Positions 8,637-16,633 are shown, numbered from the stretch's first letter. The stretch is 39,459 bases of DNA from Acidobacteriota bacterium (GCA_021778335.1 JAJYCN010000010.1:1-39459), one strand, 5' to 3'. Numbers and translations: made by a program. The notes: generated from the letters alone by a model not told the origin.

Positions 8637-8670
8637 TGTGGGTGACGCTCCCTTGCGGTCGCGGCTCGGC
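8637..8670. repeat. Possible REP-like intergenic repeat copy
   Basis: The segment GTGACGCTCCCTTGCGGTCG followed by CGGCTCGG lies between the DUF2130 gene and the DUF1080 gene. Similar ACGCTCCCTTxCGGTCGCGGCTC strings recur in intergenic DNA of many acidobacterial and planctomycete genomes, in my recollection. A diverged match (19 of 22 positions) occurs at 24293-24314. Confidence 0.35.
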
Positions 8671-8720
8671 TACGAGTTGGCGGGGTGCGCGGACTGGCTT
8701 GTGGGAGGAGAGGAGAAGCG

Positions 8721-9590
8721 ATGGTGAATCGGCGAGGGTTTGCGCGGCGGATGGCCGCTACGGTACCGGTGCTTCCGGCGCTGGCTTCGATGGTGGAAGG
8801 AGGGCAGGCGGGCGGGACGGCGACGCCTCCGCCGGGACGAGGTCCGATGGATGGGAGTCCGGTGGGGGACATGCTGCCGGGGCAGAAGTGGCGGGTCCAC
8901 GACAGGAACCGGACGCAGCCGCGGAAGGTGACGCCGGGAGAGCCGATTCCGACGTCTTCGGCGCCGTCGGATGCCATGGTGCTGTTCGATGGGAAGGATC
9001 TTTCGCAGTGGAACGGGCGCGGGCGTGGAGGCGTGGCCGGGCCGCCGGGATGGAAGGTAGAGAACGGGTATATCGAGTTAGTTCCGCGGACGGGGAGTCT
9101 GGTTACGAAGGATAGCTTCGGCGACGTGCAGTTACACCTCGAGTGGATGACGCCGGCGGGCGAGGATGCGTCGCGGGTGGGACAGTTCCGGGGCAACAGC
9201 GGCGTCATATTGATGGGGCACTACGAGATACAAGTGCTATCGAGCTATAACAATCCGACTTACCCGGACGGGAGCGCGGGCGCGATTTACGGGCTGTATC
9301 CGCCGATGGTGAATCCGTGCCTGCCGGAGGGGCAGTGGAACAGCTACGACATCGGATTCGAGGCGCCGAGGTTCGAGGAGAGTAAGTTAGTCAAGCCGGC
9401 TTACGTTACTTTGTTCTTCAACGGCGTGCTGGTGCACAACCGGATGGCGCTGCTGGGCACGACATCGCGCGAACCGATCGCGGCGTACACGCCGCATCCG
9501 GCCGAGCTTCCGCTGGTGTTGCAGGGGCACGCCGGTCCGGCGCGGTTCCGGAACATCTGGATCCGCCGCTTGCGAGGCTACGACGCCTGA
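8721..9590 (+). CDS. Secreted DUF1080 (3-keto-disaccharide hydrolase-like) protein
   Basis: This 289-residue protein has an N-terminal export signal (MVNRRGFARRMAATVPVLPA) with a twin-arginine look, a Pro/Gly-rich linker, and then a DUF1080 domain from about residue 85 to the end. Recognisable parts are MVLFDGKDLSQWNG, GWKVENGYIELV, DVQLHLEW and GNSGVILMGHYEIQVL, followed by a C-terminal PAEL/FRNIWIRRL strand. The family has a concanavalin-like fold, and some members hydrolyse 3-keto-glycosides. I chose the ATG at 8721 because an AGGAGAAG site precedes it and it yields the signal peptide. It converges with a ThuA-domain gene 12 bp away; ThuA and DUF1080 proteins often sit together in sugar-catabolic loci. 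Confidence 0.9.
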   Translation: MVNRRGFARRMAATVPVLPALASMVEGGQAGGTATPPPGRGPMDGSPVGDMLPGQKWRVHDRNRTQPRKVTPGEPIPTSSAPSDAMVLFDGKDLSQWNGRGRGGVAGPPGWKVENGYIELVPRTGSLVTKDSFGDVQLHLEWMTPAGEDASRVGQFRGNSGVILMGHYEIQVLSSYNNPTYPDGSAGAIYGLYPPMVNPCLPEGQWNSYDIGFEAPRFEESKLVKPAYVTLFFNGVLVHNRMALLGTTSREPIAAYTPHPAELPLVLQGHAGPARFRNIWIRRLRGYDA

Positions 9591-9602
9591 CCGGCGTGAC
9601 GG

Positions 9603-10619
9603 TTATTTTTCGCTGGGGCTGTCGTCGGCCTGCAGATCGCCGAGGGCGTATTGGATGCCGGCGAGCATGTGGGCGACGAAGGGGCGCATGTAGTAGACGT
9701 TCTCCTGGTGGCCGTGGGCTTCGTAAAAGACGCGGCCGTTGCCGACGCGCTGTATGTAGCTGAGGGCGTAGTCGCCATCGGTGCGGCGGGTGGCGGCGGG
9801 TTCCTTGGCTTTGTCTTCGGCGTTCATTTTCGCGTAGTTGATGCTGGTGAGCACGTGGACGCGTTTGCGGCTGAACGAGTTTTGGGCGAAGGTGTAAGTC
9901 TCGTCGACGATCACGTAGCCGTGAGCCGGGAACATGGCGGTGAGCGGGCTGTTGGGATCGTCGATTTTGACCTGGATCAGGGTCGGGTACGTCCAGTGGA
10001 ATTTGAAGAAGCCGCCGATCATTTCGTTGAATTCGGGCCAGGTGCCGGTGACCTGGGCGGGAGGTTCGCCAGGCGCGGGGGGGCGGCCGGTGGTGTGGTA
10101 GGAATCGGTGGCGGCGTGGATGCCGGCGAGGCCCTTGCCGCTTTTGACGAAATCGAGGAGGGCCTGGCGGCGGGCGGCGGTGATGGCCGGGTCATTGGGG
10201 TCGTCGAGGAACTGGCCGGTGGTGCTGTCGAGGAAGATGGCGTCGTAGCGTTTGAGGTTTTCGGGGTTGATGGAGGCGGAATCGTAGGTGATGTCGGTCA
10301 TCCAGGCGCCGGTCTTATCGCCGAGGTATTCGACCATTTTGGCGGCGAGCGGGATGGAAGAGTGGACAAAGCCGACGGCGCGGCAGAGGACGAGGACGCG
10401 GCGAAGGTGCTGCGGGGTGGCGTAGGGCTTATCGGGGAGAGCGGCCATCATGGTCGAGACGTCGACCGGGTTGGCGAACTCTTTTTGCGGGCAACCGCGG
10501 CTGAATCCGCCGCTGAAGCCGTCTGGGGGGCAGGGTCTGGAGGAGGGCTGCTGGGCGAAGAGGAGTCCGCCGACGAGCATGAGTCCGATGGAACCCGCGA
10601 TTCTGAAAGTTTTCTGCAT
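9603..10619 (-). CDS. Secreted ThuA-domain protein
   Basis: This 338-residue protein starts with a Sec signal (MQKTFRIAGSIGLMLVGGLL) ending near residue 23, and a Cys/Pro-rich stretch follows. The rest is a ThuA-like class I glutamine amidotransferase-type fold. The supporting strings are RRVLVLCRAVGFVHSSIPLA, YDAIFLDSTTGQF, GKGLAGIHAATDSYH and GRVFYEAHGHQENVY near the end. ThuA family members are linked to trehalose and other sugar metabolism, and many are secreted in Acidobacteria and Planctomycetes. The ATG at 10619 has a GGAGTTTATC site upstream and gives the signal peptide; the longer frame does not. The exact substrate is unknown. Confidence 0.9.
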   Translation of the reverse strand: MQKTFRIAGSIGLMLVGGLLFAQQPSSRPCPPDGFSGGFSRGCPQKEFANPVDVSTMMAALPDKPYATPQHLRRVLVLCRAVGFVHSSIPLAAKMVEYLGDKTGAWMTDITYDSASINPENLKRYDAIFLDSTTGQFLDDPNDPAITAARRQALLDFVKSGKGLAGIHAATDSYHTTGRPPAPGEPPAQVTGTWPEFNEMIGGFFKFHWTYPTLIQVKIDDPNSPLTAMFPAHGYVIVDETYTFAQNSFSRKRVHVLTSINYAKMNAEDKAKEPAATRRTDGDYALSYIQRVGNGRVFYEAHGHQENVYYMRPFVAHMLAGIQYALGDLQADDSPSEK

Positions 10620-10712
10620 GGATAAACTCCGGTCCTGGAACGAGGTTGGGATTTGTGCCGCCAAAGCGATACAAGTTTATTCCAGGGCGGCGCGGGAGTT
10701 CAATGTAGGGGG

Positions 10713-10741
10713 CGCCGGGGAAGGGGTGGGCTTCCCCGGCG
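10713..10741 (-). terminator. Strong GC-rich hairpin, terminator-like
   Basis: CGCCGGGGAAG at 10713-10723 and CTTCCCCGGCG at 10731-10741 form a perfect 11 bp stem with a 7 nt loop. It lies 45 bp past the stop of the secreted HExxE protein gene on the minus strand. There is no clear T-run after it, so it may be a processing or stabilising hairpin rather than a classic intrinsic terminator. Confidence 0.5.
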
Positions 10742-10744
10742 AAT

Positions 10745-10773
10745 GGCAGTGGCGTGGGGGTCACGCCGCTGCC
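10745..10773 (-). terminator. Second tandem hairpin, terminator-like
   Basis: GGCAGTGGCGTG at 10745-10756 pairs with CACGCCGCTGCC at 10762-10773 (11 of 12 positions) around a 5 nt loop. It starts 12 bp past the stop of the gene at 10786-11775 and directly abuts the hairpin at 10713-10741. The pair probably separates that transcript from the ThuA gene. Confidence 0.55.
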
Positions 10774-10785
10774 AGAGTTGAAAAG

Positions 10786-11775
10786 CTACTGGACGCAGCC
10801 GCCGGCGTCGCTGTTGGCGAGGTTGCTCCAGAGGGGCTGGACGGGGTAGGAGACGCCGTTGAGCGTTTCGTCGGCCGTGGCGGAGGTCCAGGCGCATTTG
10901 TCGCCGATCTCGGAGCCGCTGCCGTCGAGCCAGCCGGAGCTGGGGAACTGGTCGGTGATGGTTTCGGCGAACTCGTGGCCTTCGACGATGGTGATGCCAG
11001 CGTTGTAGCCCAAGCCATTGAAGTTGGCGCCGCAGCTTGTGCCGGCGTCGGTGATGTAGGGCAGGTTGGTGTAGGCGACGTCGCCGGTGGAGGACGAGCT
11101 GGTGGAGCTGTGCCAGGCGCAGTACTGGGTTCCGAAGCCGCTCGAGCTGTTGCCGGTGGCGGTGGCGATGACGTACTGGACGCTCGCATTCTTGGCGACG
11201 GACGTATTCCCGAAGTGTCCCGCGGCGTTCACGGCTTCGGCGGCGAGTTGCGACTGCGTCGGCGACGTCGGGGCGGTGGATGCGTTGTCGTACCAGTAGC
11301 CGGCCAACATGCCGGACTGGTTACCGGCGGCGGTACCAGCGCCGTTGCAGAAATAGGTGCCGCTCGCCACGCCCTGGCAATACTGGGTGACGGTGGATAG
11401 CCATTGGGTATTGCCGACGTTGCTGAGGAAGGACTCGAGAAGAGCCGCTTCGCCGCTCGGATCGTTGTTATTCCACTGCGAGCCCCAGAACACGAGATAG
11501 ACTTTGGGAGCGGTTTCGACGCCGATGGTTGTGCCCCCGTCGTTGGTGCCTCCGTGGTAATAGAGATTCTTGGATTTGGTGGGCCTGGCGGAGTGGGCGG
11601 CTTCCACGGCCCAGACGGTGGCATGGATCGCCACCGGGGGCTGGCCGGGTTCGAGGACTCTCATGCCTCCGGCTGCGCCCTGCGCGAAGACAAGCGACGA
11701 GGGGCCGGCGAGCAGGAGTCCCAAGGCGACGGGCAGGAATCCTGGAACGGGCGAATTCAGAAATCGTTTTTTCAT
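10786..11775 (-). CDS. Secreted protein with HExxE motif, putative metalloprotease-like
   Basis: This 329-residue protein has a Sec signal peptide (MKKRFLNSPVPGFLPVALGL and following, likely cut after VFAQ near residue 32). The mature part is rich in Ser, Thr, Asn and Gly, with six or more cysteines (for example 133, 143, 219, 248, 294) that suggest disulfides. The most telling motif is GHEFAETITD at 266-275, followed by GWLDGSGSEIGDKC at 281-294. H267, E268 and E271, with acidic residues in the second block, could bind a metal. Similar HExxE plus GxEIGDxC blocks occur in poorly described secreted bacterial proteins. Protease activity is only a guess. The gene is expressed alone; two hairpins follow its stop. 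Confidence 0.72.
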   Translation of the reverse strand: MKKRFLNSPVPGFLPVALGLLLAGPSSLVFAQGAAGGMRVLEPGQPPVAIHATVWAVEAAHSARPTKSKNLYYHGGTNDGGTTIGVETAPKVYLVFWGSQWNNNDPSGEAALLESFLSNVGNTQWLSTVTQYCQGVASGTYFCNGAGTAAGNQSGMLAGYWYDNASTAPTSPTQSQLAAEAVNAAGHFGNTSVAKNASVQYVIATATGNSSSGFGTQYCAWHSSTSSSSTGDVAYTNLPYITDAGTSCGANFNGLGYNAGITIVEGHEFAETITDQFPSSGWLDGSGSEIGDKCAWTSATADETLNGVSYPVQPLWSNLANSDAGGCVQ

Positions 11776-11967
11776 AGACAGCCTCCTGAGGAGAAAAACA
11801 GCGTAAGTTTTTCGATTGTACTCGGGATTCAGGTAAGTTACAAGCTGGAATTTAGATAGAGACTACTTAGAAAGCCGCTGTGACGGAAGTGCTAGTACAC
11901 TAGTTCGGGCGGATGAATAGACTGGTTCGTTAGGATGAGCGAGAGAAGCGAACATTCAGGAGCAGTG

Positions 11968-13758
11968 ATGCGAGTTTCATGGGGACTTAATTTAATTGTG
12001 ATGGCGGGCGCGGCGATGGGGCAGCAGGTGACGGCGCCGCCTCCGTTTGCGGCCAACTGCGCCGGATGTCACGGCGAGTATGCGCACGGTTCGGCGAAAG
12101 GGCCGGGGCTGGCGATGAATCCGAGGGTGGCGGTTCAGACGGCGGAGCAGCTCAGGGCGTTCCTCGAGCAAGGAAATCCGGGCGCGGGGATGCCGTCGTT
12201 TGCCGATTTACCGGCGGCGGACATGGACGCGATCACGAAATACCTGCGGCGACTGAACCGGGAGACGATCGTGGCGCCGGAGGCGGCCGGGACGGGGCGG
12301 AAGATCACGTGGGGCGAACCTCAGGCGGGCGACTGGCTGACTTACAACGGGAGTAACTCGGGGAATCGCTATAGCCCGCTCAGCCAGATCCGCGCATCGA
12401 ATGTGGGGTCGCTGAAGCTGAAGTGGGTGTTCCCGATTCCGTACTTCGGGCTGGAGACGACGCCGCTCGAGGCGGACGGCGTGATGTATGTGACGGGGCA
12501 GAACCAGGTTTTCGCGCTGGACGCGCGGACGGGCGAGGCGCTTTGGCGCTATTCCCGCCCGGCGACGCTAGGGTTGGTGGGCGATGGGAGGCTGGGGACG
12601 AACCGCGGCGTTGCGATTCTGCGGGATAAGGTGTTCGTCGAGACGGACAACGCGCACCTGGTGGCGTTGGACCGGGCGACGGGGAAGCTGGTGTGGGAGA
12701 CGTCGATGGCGCCGGAGATGACTCCGGCGGGGAAGTTCCATTACGGCGGGACGATGGCGCCGCTGATTGTCGACGATATGGTTATCGCCGGGGTGGCCGG
12801 GGCGGATCAGGGGATTCGCGGGTTCGTGGCCGCGTTCAAGCCCGAGAATGGCGAGTTGGTGTGGCGGCATTGGACGGTGCCCGCTAAGGGCGAGCCCGGG
12901 AGCGAAACGTGGAAGGCGGGCGAGCCGGTGACCGGAGGCGGCTCGACTTGGCTGACGGGATCCTACGATGCGTCGACGGACACGCTGTATTGGGCGACGG
13001 GAAATCCATTTCCGGACGACGACGACCGCGACCGTCCGGGAGACAACCTGTATACCAACTGCGTTCTGGCGCTCGATGCAAGGACGGGGAAACTGAAGTG
13101 GTATTACCAGTTCACGCCGCATGATGTGTTGGACCGGGACGCCACGGAGCCGAACGTGCTGGTGGACACGGTTTATAAAGGTGCGCCGTCGAAACTGCTG
13201 CTGCACGCGGACCGGAACGGGTTGTTCTATGTGCTGGACCGGAACACGGGCGAGGTTTTGCTGGGGAAACCGTTCCTGCGGCGGGACGACTGGGCATCGA
13301 GGGTTGGGCGGGACGGCAAGCCGGAGGTGAGCGACCCGCGCGGGTGCCCGTCGGATGCGGCGAACTGGGACGCGACGGCGTACTCGCCGCTGACGCATCT
13401 TTATTATGTGATTGCGCTCGAAGAATGCACGGGCGAGCCGACGGGGTACCCGGAAGAGACCGGGCAGCGGTTCCTGCGGGCGCTGGATATTGAAACGGGC
13501 AAGATTGTGTGGGAGGTTCCGCAGCCCGGACTTGCGCGGGCGAAGACGTGGTCGGGGGTGCTGGCGACGGCCGGCGGAGTGATTTTCTATGGCCGGCCGA
13601 ATGGGGGATTTGCGGCGGTGGATCAGAGGGACGGCAAGGCGCTGTGGGAGTTTCCGACGAATGTGCGGATGAAGGCTTCGCCGATGACGTTTTTGTTGGG
13701 CGGGAAGCAGTATGTTGCGGTGGCGGCGGGCCCGAATATTTTATGTTTCGGGCTTTGA
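11968..13758 (+). CDS. PQQ-dependent dehydrogenase with N-terminal cytochrome c domain
   Basis: This 596-residue periplasmic quinohaemoprotein has a signal peptide at residues 1-19. A cytochrome c domain follows with CAGCHG (C31, C34, H35) and a probable Met ligand in GMPSF near residue 72. The rest, from about residue 110, is an eight-bladed PQQ propeller with repeated ALDARTGEALWRY, ALDRATGKLVWE and ALDIETGKIVWEV tryptophan-docking motifs. Such enzymes oxidise alcohols or sugars and pass electrons through haem to periplasmic carriers. Having the haem domain at the N-terminus is less common than at the C-terminus in alcohol dehydrogenases. I chose the ATG at 11968 because CAGGAG lies just upstream and it opens the signal peptide. 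The substrate is not evident. A CcmH-like gene follows. Confidence 0.92.
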   Translation: MRVSWGLNLIVMAGAAMGQQVTAPPPFAANCAGCHGEYAHGSAKGPGLAMNPRVAVQTAEQLRAFLEQGNPGAGMPSFADLPAADMDAITKYLRRLNRETIVAPEAAGTGRKITWGEPQAGDWLTYNGSNSGNRYSPLSQIRASNVGSLKLKWVFPIPYFGLETTPLEADGVMYVTGQNQVFALDARTGEALWRYSRPATLGLVGDGRLGTNRGVAILRDKVFVETDNAHLVALDRATGKLVWETSMAPEMTPAGKFHYGGTMAPLIVDDMVIAGVAGADQGIRGFVAAFKPENGELVWRHWTVPAKGEPGSETWKAGEPVTGGGSTWLTGSYDASTDTLYWATGNPFPDDDDRDRPGDNLYTNCVLALDARTGKLKWYYQFTPHDVLDRDATEPNVLVDTVYKGAPSKLLLHADRNGLFYVLDRNTGEVLLGKPFLRRDDWASRVGRDGKPEVSDPRGCPSDAANWDATAYSPLTHLYYVIALEECTGEPTGYPEETGQRFLRALDIETGKIVWEVPQPGLARAKTWSGVLATAGGVIFYGRPNGGFAAVDQRDGKALWEFPTNVRMKASPMTFLLGGKQYVAVAAGPNILCFGL

Positions 13759-13823
13759 CGGGCGGCGGCCGGACAGCGTGACGGCAGACGTGGGAAAGTG
13801 AAGGCAGAGGCGTATCGCGGTAA

Positions 13824-14297
13824 ATGATGGATAGCAGGCCTGGCACTTTCCGGCGGGCGGCGGTAATTAGTTTCGTATTTTGTTCCGCGTTTGGGGGAAT
13901 GCTGGCGCGGGCTGAGGCGGCAACGACGCCCGCGCAACAGGCGCGCATATTGCGGCTGGAGGACTCGGTGCTGGCGCCGTGCTGCTATACGGAACCGGTT
14001 TCGCGGCATCAGAGCGACATCGCGATCAAGATGCGGCTGGAGATTGCGAATTGGGTCGTGGCGGGCAAGAGCGACCAGGAGATCCTGGACACTTACGCGG
14101 CGCGGTACGGCGCGCGGGTGCTGGTGGACCCGAGCACGAAGCTGGGGACGTGGATGATGTGGGCGCCGTGGGCGTTCGGGATTGGAGTGCTCGTTTTCGG
14201 GGGCTGGCTTTTGACGCGCTGGCGCGCGAAGCCGGTGGCCGCGGTGGCGGCGGGACCGGACATCCTGGTGCTGCCGGCTTTCGACGACGAGGAATAG
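13824..14297 (+). CDS. CcmH/CycL-like cytochrome c maturation protein with vicinal Cys-Cys
   Basis: This 157-residue protein has a signal peptide or N-terminal anchor (VISFVFCSAFGGMLARAEA). The CcmH domain covers about residues 35-125: RILRLEDSVLAPCCYTEPV, then SRHQSDIAIKMRLEI and a KSDQEILDTYAARYG segment that is classic for CcmH. A C-terminal membrane span lies near 130-147 (MWAPWAFGIGVLVFGGWLLT). Standard CcmH reduces apocytochrome c with an LRCxxCQ motif; here it is PCC (C53, C54), followed by a conserved H62. CcmH normally works with CcmF/G in haem ligation in the periplasm. No other ccm genes are in the window, but both neighbours encode c-type cytochromes. Function as a reductant or haem ligation helper is inferred. 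Confidence 0.82.
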   Translation: MMDSRPGTFRRAAVISFVFCSAFGGMLARAEAATTPAQQARILRLEDSVLAPCCYTEPVSRHQSDIAIKMRLEIANWVVAGKSDQEILDTYAARYGARVLVDPSTKLGTWMMWAPWAFGIGVLVFGGWLLTRWRAKPVAAVAAGPDILVLPAFDDEE

Positions 14298-14359
14298 CCG
14301 GTTCAAATCATCGCCGGTTCCGTGTAAACTAGCTCAAATACCAAGGCCGGAGGAATCCT

Positions 14360-16579
14360 ATGGTTAAGGAGCTGGTTGCGGCCGGCGCGCTGGCGTTCGG
14401 AGCGGCGGGACTGCCGTTGGCGGGGACGCCGGCTGGGGTTGACTTCGGGCGCGACGTGCAACCGATTTTCAAGACTTATTGCTATGGATGCCACGGGCCG
14501 TCGCAGCAGATGGCCGGATTCCGGCTGGACCGGCGGAGCGATGCGATGCGCGGCGGAACGATTGCCGTGATCGCGCCGGGGGCGGGCGAGGCCAGCCGGC
14601 TGTATCTGCGGCTGATCGGGAGCGAGTACGGTCCGAAGATGCCGATGATGGGGACACTTACTCCGGCGCAGATCGGAACGATTAAAGAGTGGATCGACCA
14701 GGACGCGCTGTGGCCGGATAAGTATGCGGGGGAAAAGCCTGCGCCGCCGCCGAATCCGGCAGCCGTGCGAGTGATGGCGGCGATCCGGAAGGGAGATGAT
14801 GCGGCGTTCCGGCGGATGGTCGAGGCCGATCCGAAGATCGGGAATCCGCGGGGTGACGGCGGGACGACGCCGCTTATGTACGCGGCGCTGTACGGGGACG
14901 CCGGGATGGTTGCGAGACTGCTTGCGGGCGGGGCGGATCCGAACCTTGCGAATGAGGAAGGCGCGACGGCGTTGATGTGGGCGGCGTACGACGCGGAGAA
15001 GACGAAACTGCTGATTGAGCACGGCGCGCAGGTGAACGCGCGTTCGAGCGAGAACCGGACGGCGCTGCTGGCGGCTTGTGGCAAGTATGGGAATGCGGCG
15101 GTGGTGAAGCTGTTGCTCGAGCGCGGCGCCGATGTTTCGGCCCATTCGCCGAGTCTTGGCCCGGACATGACGGCTTTGAGCGAGGCCGCCTACGTGGGTG
15201 ATGCGGAGATTATCCAGTTGCTGCTGGAGCACGGGGCGGATGCGAAAGCGTCGGGCGGCGGCGCGTTGCTTTTCGCCATTGTATCCGGCTGTAAGGAGTG
15301 CACGGACCTACTGGTGAGCCGCGTGGGCAAGAACGAATTGAGCGGCGTGGCCGTGGCGCTCGCACCGCCGCGGGGCGACGGGCGGCCGGTGGGAATGCTG
15401 GTTGGGAATGGCGCGGATCCGGGGGCGAAGGATTCCGACGGTCACTCGCTGTTGATGCTTGCCTCGGCTTCGGACGACGTTGCGCCGCCGTTGATTCAGG
15501 ACTTGCTCCGGCGCGGGGCGGAGGTAAACGCGAAAGATCCACAGGGGCACACGGCGCTTGACTTTGCGCAGAGCCGCGGCGAGAACGCGCTGGCGGAAGC
15601 GCTGATTCATGCGGGCGGGAAGGCTGGGAGTCCGTTTGCCGTCGAGAACGTGACGCTCGCGCCGGCGCCTACGCTGCGCGCCGCGGTGGAGCGGAGCCTT
15701 CCGCTGCTTCAGGCGAGCGATGTCGTGTTTCTGAAGAAGTCCGGCTGCATTTCGTGCCACCAGGACACTCTTACGGAAATGACGGTGGCGGCGGCGCGGG
15801 AGAACGGGTTCGCGTGGAACCGTGAGAGCGAGCGGTTCAACGTGAGTACGATCGCCAAGTACATTGACGGCTGGCGGGACCGCGTGCTGTTGGGGGTTGG
15901 GATTCCGGGAGATGCGGACACAATGAGCTATATTCTGCTCGACCTGGCCGCGGCGAACTTTCCGCCGAATGATTCCACGGATGCGATCGCGCGCTATCTG
16001 GAAAATCACCAACAGGCCGACGGGCACTGGCGGATCTTTGCGCGCCGGCCGCCGATCGAGGCGAGCGACTTTGAAGTTACCGCGGCTTCGATGCGCGCGA
16101 TTCAGATTTACGGGCGGAAGGACGAGGAGAGGGAAAGCTCGGTGCGGCGCGCGGGGCGGTGGCTTGCGCAGGCACGGCCTGTAACTACCGATGACTGGGC
16201 GTTTCAACTGCTGGGAATGGGGTGGGTGGGCGCGGATAACGAGGCGATCCGGCGCGCGGCGGAGGGGTTGCTTGCGTTGCAGAGAGCGGACGGGGGATGG
16301 GCGCAGTTGCCGTCGTTGAGCAGCGATGCGTATGCGACGGGGGAAGTGCTGGTGGCGCTGAAGGAGTCCGGGGCGGTTGGGGCAACGGATGCGGCTTATC
16401 AGCGGGGGGTGAGGTTCCTGCTCGACACGCAGCTTGCCGATGGGTCGTGGTACGTGCACTCGCATGCGCTTCGGCTTCAACCTTATTTTGAGAGCGGGTT
16501 TCCGCACGGGCGGGATCAGTTCGTTTCGGCTGCGGCTACGAATTGGGCGACGCAGGCGTTGGTGCTTGCGGCGCGGTAG
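14360..16579 (+). CDS. Two-haem cytochrome c / ankyrin repeat / alpha-toroid fusion protein
   Basis: This 739-residue protein has a short signal-like N-terminus (residues 1-25). A PSCyt1-type cytochrome domain follows with VQPIFKTYCYGCHGP (C41, C44, H45) and a TPAQIGTIKEWIDQ helix. About eight ankyrin repeats span about residues 133-420, with motifs such as GTTPLMYAALYGDAGMVARL and LLEHGADAKA. A second haem motif, CISCH, lies at 463-467. The C-terminal part (about 480-739) is alpha-helical with repeats like QQADGHWRIF and QRADGGWAQLPSLSSDAYATG, resembling squalene cyclase/prenyltransferase toroids. GGAGG precedes the ATG. This layout suggests a periplasmic electron-carrying scaffold, possibly a partner of the PQQ enzyme upstream. 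The toroid lacks an obvious cyclase DxDD motif, so enzymatic cyclisation is unlikely. Confidence 0.85.
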   Translation: MVKELVAAGALAFGAAGLPLAGTPAGVDFGRDVQPIFKTYCYGCHGPSQQMAGFRLDRRSDAMRGGTIAVIAPGAGEASRLYLRLIGSEYGPKMPMMGTLTPAQIGTIKEWIDQDALWPDKYAGEKPAPPPNPAAVRVMAAIRKGDDAAFRRMVEADPKIGNPRGDGGTTPLMYAALYGDAGMVARLLAGGADPNLANEEGATALMWAAYDAEKTKLLIEHGAQVNARSSENRTALLAACGKYGNAAVVKLLLERGADVSAHSPSLGPDMTALSEAAYVGDAEIIQLLLEHGADAKASGGGALLFAIVSGCKECTDLLVSRVGKNELSGVAVALAPPRGDGRPVGMLVGNGADPGAKDSDGHSLLMLASASDDVAPPLIQDLLRRGAEVNAKDPQGHTALDFAQSRGENALAEALIHAGGKAGSPFAVENVTLAPAPTLRAAVERSLPLLQASDVVFLKKSGCISCHQDTLTEMTVAAARENGFAWNRESERFNVSTIAKYIDGWRDRVLLGVGIPGDADTMSYILLDLAAANFPPNDSTDAIARYLENHQQADGHWRIFARRPPIEASDFEVTAASMRAIQIYGRKDEERESSVRRAGRWLAQARPVTTDDWAFQLLGMGWVGADNEAIRRAAEGLLALQRADGGWAQLPSLSSDAYATGEVLVALKESGAVGATDAAYQRGVRFLLDTQLADGSWYVHSHALRLQPYFESGFPHGRDQFVSAAATNWATQALVLAAR

Positions 16580-16587
16580 GGGGAAGG

Positions 16588-16633
16588 AACAAGAAGCAAG
16601 AAGCAGGAAGCAGGAAGCCAGAAGGAAGAAGCG
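16588..16633. repeat. Short purine-rich repeat array (GAAGCA units)
   Basis: Between the two convergent stops, 16588-16633 contains about five imperfect copies of a 7 bp unit close to AGAAGCA/GGAAGCA, then a related GAAGGAAGAAGC tail. The strand asymmetry (almost only A and G) sets it apart from the surrounding GC-rich DNA. Arrays like this are seen between genes in acidobacterial genomes, in my recollection. Confidence 0.6.

Noticed and set aside
11892-11903. CTAGT-AC-ACTAG palindrome upstream of the PQQ dehydrogenase gene
   Set aside because: Only 5 bp arms and no matching second site; it could arise by chance, so not called an operator.
14360-16579. Annotation of the ankyrin fusion as a terpene or squalene cyclase
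   Set aside because: The toroid-like repeats are present but no clear DxDD or equivalent catalytic acid motif was seen, and the protein carries haem motifs instead.
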